From the IMG/VR virus record IMGVR_UViG_3300049432_000009, positions 1 to 41,217 of that record: a stretch of DNA of 41,217 bases; one strand, written 5' to 3'. A program made the translations under genes and the position numbers. This document shows positions 14,362 to 20,343 of this stretch, one piece after another (position 1 is the stretch's first letter; every line of letters starts with the position of its first letter). The notes under the pieces were generated by a model, which saw only the letters and a list, made by a program, of their open reading frames with translations, made no database searches and was not told the origin of the DNA. Source of the stretch: a virus.

Positions 14362-14534
14362 GATGCTGCTCCCATTCCGATGTTCCAGCGAATCTGTGCC
14401 CGTTCGGCGGGTGTGAGCCGGTCCCAAGACTCTTTGGTGTGCCCTGACCGAGAGATGATGATCGCCTCGGCCGGGGTCAAGCGCTCGTCCGGGAGCTCAA
14501 TCGGTGTATGCTGCCGGGCCAACAACCACGTCAT
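14358..14534 (-). CDS. Small hypothetical protein, 58 residues
   Basis: The frame runs from ATG 14534 (MTWLLARQHTPIELPDERLT...) to a stop that overlaps the next start. The middle (PAEAIIISRSGHTKESWDRL) is amphipathic. A small regulatory or scaffold-type protein is possible; no family is recognised. Two exact ATGA overlaps support reality. Confidence 0.55.
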   Translation of the reverse strand: MTWLLARQHTPIELPDERLTPAEAIIISRSGHTKESWDRLTPAERAQIRWNIGMGAAS

Positions 14535-14905
14535 GACCGGGCCTCCGGTTCGTGCAGGACCGTCGCGGGGAGGTCGTCAAGCTCGGTGGAGTCAAGGCAC
14601 CACTCGTCACCGTCGGCTACAAACCACTCCGATTCGCTTTTCCACGTGCCATCCTTGACGGCCACTCGGGCATCCTCGCTAGTGCCGGACATGCGCACGA
14701 CGCTTCCAACGGGCAGCGCGTCTAGTTCCTCGGCGGTGGTGATGATGCGGGGCTTCCGGTAACCAGCAGCGAGGACCGCGTCGGCTGCGTATCCAGCCCA
14801 AGCAAGCTGCGAGCCCTGCAGTCGACGGTCGTCCCGCAGATCGACCTGCGTGTTGTTCCGGCGCGACGTGTAGATGACCTTCTTCAGTTCGTCTCGTGCG
14901 TTCAT
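14531..14905 (-). CDS. Hypothetical protein, 124 residues
   Basis: This protein (MNARDELKKVIYTSRRNNTQ...) has an N-terminal helix, then a beta-rich, acidic part (VGSVVRMSGTSEDARVAVKD ... WFVADGDEWCLDSTELDDLP). No catalytic motif is visible and no family is recognised. Both ends overlap neighbours by four bases (ATGA). Confidence 0.65.
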   Translation of the reverse strand: MNARDELKKVIYTSRRNNTQVDLRDDRRLQGSQLAWAGYAADAVLAAGYRKPRIITTAEELDALPVGSVVRMSGTSEDARVAVKDGTWKSESEWFVADGDEWCLDSTELDDLPATVLHEPEARS

Positions 14906-15048
14906 GCTGTGTGCTCCTCGGTGCGGGTGATGGTGGCGAGGAGTTCCGGGGGCAGCAATCGGAGCTTCGCGATCAGATGGGGGACCTGGGGTGGGAGGCC
15001 GAACGTTTCCGTGGACGGGATGGCGGTCAGGGCCGCCGTGGCGTTCAC
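14902..15048 (-). CDS. Small hypothetical protein, 48 residues
   Basis: A GTG-started frame (15048) encodes MNATAALTAIPSTETFGLPP and a Leu-rich helix (LIAKLRLLPPELLATIT). It starts two bases inside the preceding stop region and its stop overlaps the next start. Coupling supports a real gene; the function is unknown. Confidence 0.5.
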   Translation of the reverse strand: MNATAALTAIPSTETFGLPPQVPHLIAKLRLLPPELLATITRTEEHTA

Positions 15049-15188
15049 GCTGTCACCGCGTTCTCGGCGTCCTTCACTAGGGCGCGCAGCTCAGCCTTGA
15101 GCTCCCGAACCGTGATGTAGTCGGGCCCGTCGCTGTCCAGTGATTCAGCCTTGGCGAGCGCGGCCTGCAGGCTGGGGCGGCGGGTCAC
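15045..15188 (-). CDS. Small hypothetical protein, 47 residues
   Basis: The GTG at 15188 overlaps the upstream stop (GTGA). The protein is helical and basic (VTRRPSLQAALAKAESLDSD ... REL KAELRALVKDAENAV). No family is recognised. It is one of a string of tiny genes joined by four-base overlaps. Confidence 0.5.
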   Translation of the reverse strand: MTRRPSLQAALAKAESLDSDGPDYITVRELKAELRALVKDAENAVTA

Positions 15189-15325
15189 GCCGCTACCTGC
15201 GCTTCGGCTACGCCCTCGCGGTAACCGTCCGCGAACTCGAGCATCCGGACAGCGATCGTCAACTGCTCTGCCTCGTCGCGGAGCACTCGGGCATGCCAGG
15301 CTTCCGGGCCATTCCTCTTACTCAT
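15185..15325 (-). CDS. Small helical protein, 46 residues
   Basis: From ATG 15325 (GGGGGA upstream; the ATG at 15328 is an equal alternative) the protein reads MSKRNGPEAWHARVLRDEAE and continues as one long helix to the end. No family is recognised. The start lies inside the tail of the preceding gene. Confidence 0.5.
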   Translation of the reverse strand: MSKRNGPEAWHARVLRDEAEQLTIAVRMLEFADGYREGVAEAQVAA

Positions 15326-15722
15326 CATTCCCCCAAGGATTTTCGTCATCTTGTTCTTCATGCTTCGGGCAGTACTGCCCTTCTTCTTCGACCTCTTCCT
15401 CGCAGTACTCCGGGGGCTCAGGGTCGATGTAGTAGCGGCCGGCGAACGTCTGCGCCGGGCAGTAGAACGGGCCGGTCCGTTTGCCGTCTGGTGACCATGT
15501 GGACCATTGGGCCGTGCGGTAGTCGGCTCGGTCGCGGAAGACGCCGAGGAAGGCGTAGTCGGGCACTTCCAAGCCGGCGGCCCGGTGGTCTTTCATGTGC
15601 CGCAGCATCTCGGCCGCGTTCTTAGTTGAGAAGGACCTGCCACTGGGGCAGCCGCAACATTCAAAGGCGCTCATGGAGCCGAAGACGTAGATGTCCGCGT
15701 CACCGAATCTGCAGTAGCTCAT
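15318..15722 (-). CDS. Hypothetical protein with Cys-containing N-terminal domain, 134 residues
   Basis: The ATG at 15722 follows GAGGAC; the upstream ATG at 15734 lacks a site. The protein has an N-terminal fold with SYCRFGDADIYVFGS and FECCGCPSG, then a basic helix (NAAEMLRHMKDHRAAG), and a strongly acidic C-terminus (EYCEEEVEEEGQYC). The N-terminal pattern recurs in proteins of actinophages, role unknown. Confidence 0.7.
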   Translation of the reverse strand: MSYCRFGDADIYVFGSMSAFECCGCPSGRSFSTKNAAEMLRHMKDHRAAGLEVPDYAFLGVFRDRADYRTAQWSTWSPDGKRTGPFYCPAQTFAGRYYIDPEPPEYCEEEVEEEGQYCPKHEEQDDENPWGNDE

Positions 15723-15850
15723 TTGTCCTCGCATTCGATGCAGCCGGAGTTCGGGCCGTGGAGAAGATGAGCGTCCATCTCGTCATTGACCACAGCCCAG
15801 CGGATGAACACACCGGCGAGAACAGCGGCGGCGAGTACCAAGGCGATCAT
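15719..15850 (-). CDS. Small membrane protein, 43 residues
   Basis: The frame from ATG 15850 encodes a single hydrophobic helix (MIALVLAAAVLAGVFIRWAV) followed by a polar tail with two Cys. It is coupled on both sides by ATGA overlaps. It is probably a bitopic membrane protein; the function is unknown. Confidence 0.6.
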   Translation of the reverse strand: MIALVLAAAVLAGVFIRWAVVNDEMDAHLLHGPNSGCIECEDK

Positions 15851-16119
15851 CGGGCGACTCCTTCGGCCTTGCGGCGCCATGTGCGGATCACTCCGTGATG
15901 CCGGGACGGTGTGTTGGATGTCGTGTAGCCGGCGGCTTCGATGAGGCCTTGTGAACGGGCCGCAGAGAATGCCGCGCCGACCTGGTTCGGATGGGGCGGT
16001 TTCCGCATCTCCCGGGCCAGGTCATCCGCGGTCACGAGCGACTGGGAGTGGGAGAGTGCGATGATCGTCGCCACCGCATCCTCCGGCCAGGATGAATCCT
16101 CTAGGACTGCTGCTTGCAT
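15847..16119 (-). CDS. Winged-helix-like hypothetical protein, 90 residues
   Basis: The protein (MQAAVLEDSSWPEDAVATII...) has a pattern like a small winged helix: SLVTADDLAREM, then NQVGAAFSAARSQGLIEAAG, and a basic tail (RTWRRKAEGVAR). It may bind DNA. It overlaps the next gene upstream by 19 bases. Confidence 0.65.
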   Translation of the reverse strand: MQAAVLEDSSWPEDAVATIIALSHSQSLVTADDLAREMRKPPHPNQVGAAFSAARSQGLIEAAGYTTSNTPSRHHGVIRTWRRKAEGVAR

Positions 16120-16334
16120 GACGCTTCCCTTTCCATGTTGCGGATCGCGTCACGCGGGGTAGGGTCCGAGTGGCAGAAGATGCGCTCCCAGTCCGTACTG
16201 GTCATGCGCGCCTGGCGTTTGCAGAGCCCCAGCGCTACACGCTGGATCTTTGAGCGGGACCAGTGGTCCCCGCGGGCCTCAAGTTCGGCCGCGATGCGCT
16301 TCTCATATCCGGTGGTGGTCATGTTTTCGGGCAT
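16101..16334 (-). CDS. Hypothetical protein, 77 residues
   Basis: The ATG at 16334 has AAAGGGGG eight bases upstream. The protein is basic and helical (MTTTGYEKRIAAELEARGDH ... IQRVALGLCKRQARM), ending in polar residues. No family is recognised. About 80 noncoding bases (16335-16417) precede it, with no clear feature. Confidence 0.6.
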   Translation of the reverse strand: MPENMTTTGYEKRIAAELEARGDHWSRSKIQRVALGLCKRQARMTSTDWERIFCHSDPTPRDAIRNMEREASCKQQS

Positions 16335-16417
16335 GACGAATACCCCCTTTCTTCGTCAGTGGCGAACCTCTGAGCGGGTGATGCGGTGAGTGGTGCCCGA
16401 GTGGGCGGGATGCCTGA

Positions 16418-16645
16418 TTAGGCGAAAGGGTCGTGCTCTGGCTCTTTTGTCCAGTCGTCGGCGGCGTTCTTGCGCTCGCGGACCCATTCGACGAGGCGTG
16501 CGATGTCGTCCTGGTGGAGCATGATTCTTCTGTTGCTGAGTCTGGTGTTGATTCCGGATTCGCGGCAGTAGCGCCGGAGTTCGGTCTTGGTCATCCCGAG
16601 CTCCGGGGCGACTTCCTCCGGGGTGCGGAAGATGGGGGTGTTCAT
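16418..16645 (-). CDS. Excisionase-like helix-turn-helix protein
   Basis: This 75-residue protein from ATG 16645 has a MerR/Xis-type helix-turn-helix (TPEEVAPELGMTKTELRRYC ... INTRLSNRRIMLHQDDIARLVEWV). Its size and second place in the early operon fit a recombination directionality factor working with the integrase at 18347, but a plain regulator is possible. The start overlaps the previous stop (ATGA). Confidence 0.65.
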   Translation of the reverse strand: MNTPIFRTPEEVAPELGMTKTELRRYCRESGINTRLSNRRIMLHQDDIARLVEWVRERKNAADDWTKEPEHDPFA

Positions 16646-16896
16646 GCCGCTGCTCCGGTGAGTGTGGCCGGCAGGAGGGTGGAGGGTTGGACACTGAGGG
16701 CGGCGGCGATGCTGCCGACTTCGCGGATGGTGAGGGAGCGACCACCGGTGAGGCTGCGTCGCAGTGTGGGGTAGCTGATGCCTGTCTGGTCCGAGAGCGC
16801 CTTGACGTTGACGTTCCGGACGATGAGTGCGTTTGCGATGCGCTGGCCGATTTCTGCGTCTGTGGCGTCGGTTGCGCCGGTGGGGTAAGTAGCCAT
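16642..16896 (-). CDS. Cro-like XRE-family regulator
   Basis: This 84-residue protein has an XRE helix-turn-helix at about 30-65 (NVKALSDQTGISYPTLRRSL, then LTIREVGSIAAALSVQP). It is the first gene of the early operon and faces away from the plus-strand HTH gene at 17046, the usual cro/repressor arrangement. It probably controls the lytic switch by binding the repeats at 16887-16981; that is inferred. Confidence 0.8.
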   Translation of the reverse strand: MATYPTGATDATDAEIGQRIANALIVRNVNVKALSDQTGISYPTLRRSLTGGRSLTIREVGSIAAALSVQPSTLLPATLTGAAA

Positions 16897-16981
16897 GGAA
16901 TGACTCTAAGTAATCAAACGACGAATTGCAAGCATCAGCGCAAGTATCCAAGTAGTCGTTCGTTGAAAAAGACGAGTAGTC
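16887..16981. promoter_or_regulatory. Repeated AAGTA-type operators in the divergent intergenic
   Basis: Short related units occur at 16887 (AAGTAGCC), 16908 (AAGTAATC), 16942 (AAGTATCC), 16950 (AAGTAGTC) and 16974 (GAGTAGTC), all in the same direction, in an AT-rich stretch between two divergent HTH genes. A minus-strand promoter is possible (TTGCAA, 17-base gap, TAGAGT) before 16896. These are candidate operators for one of the two regulators; the match between units is loose. Confidence 0.4.
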
Positions 16982-17041
16982 AGATTTTGCGCAAGATTAG
17001 CTCAAGACGCTAATGAGTTCGCCGTTTGGCGATAAAGTTGT

Positions 17042-17049
17042 CCATATGG
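17042..17049. promoter_or_regulatory. CCATATGG palindrome 1, over the regulator start
   Basis: CCATATGG covers the start codon of the HTH gene at 17046, so a protein bound here would block its transcription or translation. It is the first of four copies of the same octamer between 17042 and 17573. Confidence 0.45.
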
Positions 17050-17288
17050 AGACCTACGGAGACAAGCTCGAAGCCGCACTCGCCCACCAAATCAGGGTCG
17101 AACTGGTCGACCGCGGCATGGAGCAGCAGGACCTGGCTGGCAAGGTAGGCATCAATCGCGTCACTATGAGCAACTACATGACCGGCAAGCGCAGCATCCC
17201 TATGCCCGTGTTCTTCAAAATCGCAGAGGCTCTGGGTGTCAGTCCTCAGGTGCTGATGCAGCGGACCGAGGCTCGCATATCGCAATGA
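17046..17288 (+). CDS. XRE-family lysogeny regulator 1
   Basis: This 80-residue protein has a clear XRE helix-turn-helix (MEQQDLAGKVGINRVTMSNY, then GKRSIPMPVFFKIAEALGVS). No peptidase or ligand domain is present, so it is shorter than a classical CI repressor. It is the first plus-strand gene of the immunity region and diverges from the Cro-like gene. Its ATG at 17046 lies in a CCATATGG palindrome; an ATG at 17013 is possible but has no ribosome site. It may be the lysogenic repressor. Confidence 0.75.
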   Translation: METYGDKLEAALAHQIRVELVDRGMEQQDLAGKVGINRVTMSNYMTGKRSIPMPVFFKIAEALGVSPQVLMQRTEARISQ

Positions 17289-17364
17289 GCTCCGAGGGGG
17301 GCACGCCGGCGGCCGCCGCGAGATCCCCCAAGTCTCGGACGGTCATGGCTTGGATGTTGGTCAT
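17239..17364 (-). CDS. Small antisense HTH-like ORF, 41 residues
   Basis: A minus-strand frame from ATG 17364 encodes a short helix-turn-helix-like peptide (MTVRDLGDLAAAAGVPPSEL in its middle). It overlaps the 3' end of the plus-strand regulator by 50 bases. The only upstream signal is a weak GAAG. It lies directly downstream (minus strand) of the LexA-type box at 17398. A real gene is uncertain, but the place would suit an SOS-induced antirepressor. Confidence 0.3.
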   Translation of the reverse strand: MTNIQAMTVRDLGDLAAAAGVPPSELIAICEPRSAASAPED

Positions 17365-17397
17365 TTCGCGCTTCACTTGGCACTACCCCCGATATGT

Positions 17398-17413
17398 TCG
17401 AACATTTGTTCTA
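17398..17413. promoter_or_regulatory. LexA-type SOS box
   Basis: TCGAACATTTGTTCTA contains GAAC-N4-GTTC, the core of the SOS box bound by LexA in Bacillus and mycobacteria (TCGAAC-N4-GTTCGA consensus); 14 of 16 positions including the N4 match. It lies between a plus-strand regulator (17624) and a minus-strand small ORF (17364). It suggests that host DNA damage may switch the prophage. Binding is inferred from the pattern alone. Confidence 0.55.
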
Positions 17414-17463
17414 AGAGACCTTACTGACGTCGACCGACAATTGCGCATCTCCCGTATGACATT

Positions 17464-17481
17464 GTGCCCCATATGGAGCAC
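17464..17481. promoter_or_regulatory. CCATATGG palindrome 2
   Basis: GTGCCCCATATGGAGCAC is an 18-base near-perfect palindrome (one C/A asymmetry) centred on CCATATGG. It shares its flanking GTGC/GCAC with copy 3, so the natural operator is likely longer than the octamer. Confidence 0.5.
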
Positions 17482-17541
17482 TACTCCCGCGTAACGCTAC
17501 CCCTGTGACCCATTCGGGGGGTAGCTTTGAATCAGACGTTT

Positions 17542-17559
17542 GGGGCCCATATGGGGCAC
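17542..17559. promoter_or_regulatory. CCATATGG palindrome 3
   Basis: GGGGCCCATATGGGGCAC has the same centre as copy 2, and its right arm reads GGGGCAC against GGAGCAC. It is 19 bases from copy 4, about two helical turns, as expected for cooperative binding, and lies upstream of the regulator at 17624. Confidence 0.5.
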
Positions 17560-17565
17560 CAGTAG

Positions 17566-17573
17566 CCATATGG
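17566..17573. promoter_or_regulatory. CCATATGG palindrome 4
   Basis: The octamer CCATATGG again, with weaker flanking symmetry, 50 bases before the ATG of the second regulator (17624). Together the two sites at 17547 and 17566 would control that gene's promoter. Confidence 0.45.
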
Positions 17574-17623
17574 GGTTATTCTGCGTCGTTAGGGTTTGTG
17601 AGCCTGTAAAGCGGGTAGTGTCC

Positions 17624-17854
17624 ATGATTGTGCCGACTGGAAAGCAAGCTGAGCCTGGATCGCTCGCACGCGCCTTTTCCGCGCACGTACGCATGGTCAT
17701 GGCAAGGGATCGTATTACGGCTAAGGCCCTCGCCGACGCCACGGGGATCTCCCGCAGCTACCTGGGCAAGCGGCTCCGGGACGAAGCACCTTTCACGCTC
17801 AATGACGTCGAAGCGATCAGTAAGGTACTCGGCATCGAACTGCCGGGTCTCTAA
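17624..17854 (+). CDS. HTH lysogeny regulator 2
   Basis: This 76-residue protein has a Cro/CI-type helix-turn-helix (ITAKALADATGISRSYLGKR, then FTLNDVEAISKVLGIELP). The ATG at 17624 gives the standard length; upstream starts add a low-complexity tail. There is no ribosome site of note. Its promoter region contains two CCATATGG palindromes, and it is followed by a strong terminator, so it is a single-gene unit just before attP. Confidence 0.7.
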   Translation: MIVPTGKQAEPGSLARAFSAHVRMVMARDRITAKALADATGISRSYLGKRLRDEAPFTLNDVEAISKVLGIELPGL

Positions 17855-17873
17855 CCGCAGACCGCAAGAACGA

Positions 17874-17907
17874 GCCCCATCCTCAAATGTCGAGGATGGG
17901 GCCTTTT
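17874..17907 (+). terminator. Intrinsic terminator after regulator 2
   Basis: Eleven-bp stem GCCCCATCCTC with its complement (17874-17884 with 17892-17902), a 7-base loop, and a TTTT run (17904-17907). It ends the immunity transcript upstream of attP. Confidence 0.85.
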
Positions 17908-17929
17908 CGTTCTCTATAGCGGCAGCAAA

Positions 17930-17951
17930 GTTGTTGGCGGCCGCCAACAAC
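17930..17951. repeat. Palindrome with two inverted arm-type sites
   Basis: A perfect 22-base palindrome (GTTGTTGGCGG followed by its exact complement) is made of two inverted copies of TTGTTGGCG. The same unit appears twice as a direct repeat on the other side of the attP core (18113, 18134). This is how integrase arm-binding sites are laid out. Confidence 0.6.
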
Positions 17952-18045
17952 ACCTAGAACAACATGGATGTAACCTAAGTAAAAACCGCGGAATGTAGCG
18001 GGAGCCTAGACACAACTGATGCTATAAAAATAGGCGAAAGGGGTT

Positions 18046-18067
18046 TTCAATTCCCCCCATCTCCACC
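18046..18067. other. attP core, tmRNA 3'-end-like
   Basis: TTCAATT followed by CCCCCCATCTCCACC resembles the T-arm and acceptor end of an actinobacterial tmRNA (ssrA). CATCTCC would pair with GGGGATG and gives U at position 70, needed for the G3-U70 pair that makes tmRNA chargeable with alanine, and A at 73. The phage bases just before it (GGGGTTT) depart from the host form, so the identity core would start near 18046. Integration into ssrA is inferred; a tRNA of the same acceptor end is the alternative. Confidence 0.6.
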
Positions 18068-18075
18068 TAAGATAG

Positions 18076-18110
18076 GCCCTAGATCCCAGTGATCTAGGGC
18101 TTTTCTTTTT
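18076..18110 (+). terminator. Intrinsic terminator beside attP
   Basis: Ten-bp stem GCCCTAGATC / GATCTAGGGC (18076-18085 with 18091-18100), CCAGT loop, then TTTTCTTTTT (18101-18110). It could serve as terminator of the lysogenic transcript or, after integration, of the tmRNA gene that is restored by the attP core lying directly before it. Confidence 0.8.
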
Positions 18111-18112
18111 GC

Positions 18113-18143
18113 TTGTTGGCGAGAAGCCCGATTTTGTTGGCGA
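18113..18143. repeat. Two direct arm-type repeats
   Basis: TTGTTGGCGA occurs at 18113-18122 and again at 18134-18143, 21 bases apart (two helical turns). The unit matches the halves of the palindrome at 17930-17951. Lying on the integrase side of the attP core, they are candidate P'-arm sites. Confidence 0.6.
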
Positions 18144-18168
18144 AAAACGGCTCAGCTAGGGGACAGGC

Positions 18169-18354
18169 ATGGGACAGCAACAGGACAGCACGGAAGCGAC
18201 CAAACGATACGAGGAAGCCCGCGCCAAGCTCGCATGGCTTTATGACCATGCCGACAGAACCGTTTCGGTTGATGTCTATCGGGCGCGGATTCGGGCAGCG
18301 CAGGACGCATCCAACTCCGCCCACGCCGCGATGCTGGCGGCTCGACGTGGCTAG
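18169..18354 (+). CDS. Small helical protein before integrase, 61 residues
   Basis: ATG 18169 follows GGGGACAGGC. The 61 residues form a helical hairpin (ATKRYEEARAKLAWLYDHAD ... ARIRAAQDASNSAHAAML). The stop overlaps the integrase start by eight bases, so the two are coupled. No family is recognised; a small integrase-side regulator or recombination factor is possible. Confidence 0.6.
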   Translation: MGQQQDSTEATKRYEEARAKLAWLYDHADRTVSVDVYRARIRAAQDASNSAHAAMLAARRG

Positions 18355-19507
18355 CATTCGAGTGCGAGAGAACGCGAAAGGCGAAGTCACTTCGTACACG
18401 GTCAATTGGCGCGACCCGGAGAGTGGCCTGGATGGGCGGTCATTCTCTGTAAAGAAGTATGGTTCTCGGGTAACGGCGCAAGACAAGGCTCAGGAGCTCA
18501 AGGACTTCCTCGACGCGAACGGGAACAGCTTCAAGCTCGCCGCCAAAGCCAAGGTCCGGAAGGACTCCACCGCGCCGACAGTCTACGAGGTCGTTGTACG
18601 CCACATCGACCTGCTGCGGAAGCCCCAGCCCGGGACCATCGCCAAGTACCGGCGCATGGCCGCGGCGCACATTGAAGGCTCAGAGCTCGGGTTGACGCCA
18701 GTGGACAAAGTCAACAAAGCCATGGTCATCGACTGGCTGGACGGACTCACGGTCCAGAGCCGCGCCAACCAGCCGACAGGACAGCCACTCGGACGCAAGA
18801 CCAAAGGGAACATCCACGCCGTACTGTCGGCCGCGTTCGCCACGGCCATAGACGAAGAGGTCATGCACCGCAACCCGGCCAAGGGCGTGTCCGAGGCTGA
18901 CCTGAACGAGGCGCGGGAGCCCGTCTACCTGTCACCCGAGGATCTGGTCATGCTGTCCGAACGGGTAGACCCTCACTACTCCCTGTTCATCCGATTCCTA
19001 TCCGGCACCGGCCTGCGCTACTCGGAGGCTACCGCGCTCCGTCGCCGCGACATTACGTTCAAGGGTGGCCGCGCCGAGGTCCGCGTCAGCCGCGCATGGA
19101 AGGCCGCCGGCAAGGGTGAGGAAATCGGCCCGCCGAAGTCAAAGAAGGGCAACCGGACGGTGACGTGCAACGCTGCGCTGTCTGCCGACCTGGACAAGCA
19201 TCTCAAGGAGTTGCGCCCGGACGACTTCGTGTTCCGGCGGCCGGACGGCGATTACGTCCGCAACTCCCGGTTCCATAAGGAGGTGTGGCAGCCGCTCATG
19301 GTGAAGCTATTGGAGGATGGGAGCCTGGACCGGAAGCCGTGGATCCATGAGATCCGCCACGCCCACTGCACGCACCTGCTCGAAGCCAAAGTGCCCGTCC
19401 ATGTTGTGCAGGCCAGGATGGGGCATGAGGACCCGCAGACGACGCTGCGCGTGTACGCACGCCTTTCCAAGGCTTCCGACGCTGCTGCAGCCGATGCGCT
19501 CGGGTGA
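18347..19507 (+). CDS. int: Tyrosine integrase
   Basis: This 386-residue tyrosine recombinase is read from GTG 18347, which overlaps the previous gene; the longer upstream frame runs back through attP and is not coding. The N-terminal arm-binding part (1-65) is followed by a core-binding domain (about 75-190). The catalytic domain has R224 (GTGLRYSEA), H334 and R337 (IHEIRH), H360 (MGHEDP) and the nucleophile Y370 (RVYAR). It would recombine attP with the host ssrA-like site. It lies next to attP, as usual. Confidence 0.95.
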   Translation: MASIRVRENAKGEVTSYTVNWRDPESGLDGRSFSVKKYGSRVTAQDKAQELKDFLDANGNSFKLAAKAKVRKDSTAPTVYEVVVRHIDLLRKPQPGTIAKYRRMAAAHIEGSELGLTPVDKVNKAMVIDWLDGLTVQSRANQPTGQPLGRKTKGNIHAVLSAAFATAIDEEVMHRNPAKGVSEADLNEAREPVYLSPEDLVMLSERVDPHYSLFIRFLSGTGLRYSEATALRRRDITFKGGRAEVRVSRAWKAAGKGEEIGPPKSKKGNRTVTCNAALSADLDKHLKELRPDDFVFRRPDGDYVRNSRFHKEVWQPLMVKLLEDGSLDRKPWIHEIRHAHCTHLLEAKVPVHVVQARMGHEDPQTTLRVYARLSKASDAAAADALG

Positions 19508-19510
19508 CGG

Positions 19511-19867
19511 CTACTCTGGCAGGAAGCCCGGCAGGCGCTTGCCCCACTGCACTGAGCGGAGGTTCTCAGGCGTGGCGTGGAACGCGATGATGTCCCACTC
19601 CGAAGCGGTCAGGCGCCGCACGGCGCGAGCCGGCATCCATGCGTCGTGGTAGTGGCCGTCGTCGTCCCTCCAGCGGACGAGGATCTGCTCACCTGCCCAG
19701 CGCATCGCCTCGCCGTACACACTGACCGTCTCGCCGCTGACAAGTGGCACCTGGGCCTCCACCACCGGCCAGTGCCCGTACTCCCACGAGTGGGCATCCT
19801 GTGGCTTGGCGTCGAGGCTGGGCTGTAGGTAGTCGTAGGTGACGCCGTCGAGCGTGAACGTGGGCAT
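19511..19867 (-). CDS. Hypothetical protein, 118 residues
   Basis: This minus-strand gene converges on integrase with three bases between them. The start ATG 19867 gives MPTFTLDGVTYDYLQPSLDA; the frame upstream adds a non-matching tail. The fold is mainly beta, with Trp-rich strands (HSWEYGHWPVVEAQVPLVSG ... ILVRWRDDDGHYHDAW). It is neither a phage hallmark nor recognised, so it may be a lysogenic-conversion gene. A hairpin lies in its leader. Confidence 0.65.
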   Translation of the reverse strand: MPTFTLDGVTYDYLQPSLDAKPQDAHSWEYGHWPVVEAQVPLVSGETVSVYGEAMRWAGEQILVRWRDDDGHYHDAWMPARAVRRLTASEWDIIAFHATPENLRSVQWGKRLPGFLPE

Positions 19868-19893
19868 GGCCCCCATCGTATCCAGACGCACAA

Positions 19894-19931
19894 ATAGCCC
19901 CCGCACCACCGAGAGGCAGTGCGGGGGCTAT
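19894..19931. other. Thirteen-bp hairpin in divergent intergenic
   Basis: ATAGCCCCCGCAC (19894-19906) pairs exactly with 19919-19931; no long T run follows on either strand. It sits between the divergent starts of the genes at 19867 and 19943. A leader attenuator or bidirectional signal is possible. Confidence 0.5.
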
Positions 19932-19942
19932 AAAGTGATCCA

Positions 19943-20092
19943 GTGAAACTCATCGGCGTTATCCGCACCAAAGAAACCAGCACCATCGAAGTCGAAGCGG
20001 CCACCTACCAGGAAGGCCGGGCAGCGTTGGAAGCGTCCGTGCCCGAGGGCTATCAGCTGCTGAACATCCGAACCGAGAAGGACCGACCGTGA
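19943..20092 (+). CDS. Small hypothetical protein, 49 residues
   Basis: GTG 19943 starts MKLIGVIRTKETSTIEVEAA and the protein ends in a helix with a basic tail. It is the first gene of a three-gene plus-strand unit; its stop overlaps the next start (GTGA). No family is recognised. Confidence 0.6.
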   Translation: MKLIGVIRTKETSTIEVEAATYQEGRAALEASVPEGYQLLNIRTEKDRP

Positions 20093-20343
20093 GCGACCAC
20101 GCGCCGAAGCGGAGGTTTCTCACCATTGAGCAGGTCGCCGAGGAGCTCAACGTTGGAGTTCCTGCTATTCGCGGCCTCCTGAAGTCTGGAGAGCTTCGAG
20201 GGATCCAAATCGGCGGCCGGGGCGTCTGGCGGATAGGAACTGCCGATGTCGAGGATTACATTACCCAGGCGTATCGGCGTACGGCCGAGAAGGTCGAATC
20301 CGGTGAAATTGCCGATCTTGAACAGGAGAACGATTCCGAATGA
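20089..20343 (+). CDS. Helix-turn-helix DNA-binding protein (excisionase/MerR-like)
   Basis: This 84-residue protein has a MerR/excisionase-type helix-turn-helix (FLTIEQVAEELNVGVPAIRG, then SGELRGIQIGGRGVWRI). The acidic C-terminal tail is not shared by typical Xis. It lies between a 49-residue ORF and a two-TM membrane protein and overlaps both by four bases, so it likely regulates or accompanies that operon rather than directing excision. Confidence 0.75.
   Translation: MSDHAPKRRFLTIEQVAEELNVGVPAIRGLLKSGELRGIQIGGRGVWRIGTADVEDYITQAYRRTAEKVESGEIADLEQENDSE

Noticed and set aside
17285-17494. Plus-strand frame of 69 residues in the immunity region
   Set aside because: It crosses the LexA-type box and a CCATATGG operator, has no ribosome site and no recognisable fold.
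18113-18346. Integrase frame open back to 18113
   Set aside because: The extra N-terminus runs through the arm-site repeats and overlaps the small gene at 18169 in another frame; the GTG at 18347 starts the family-typical arm-binding domain.
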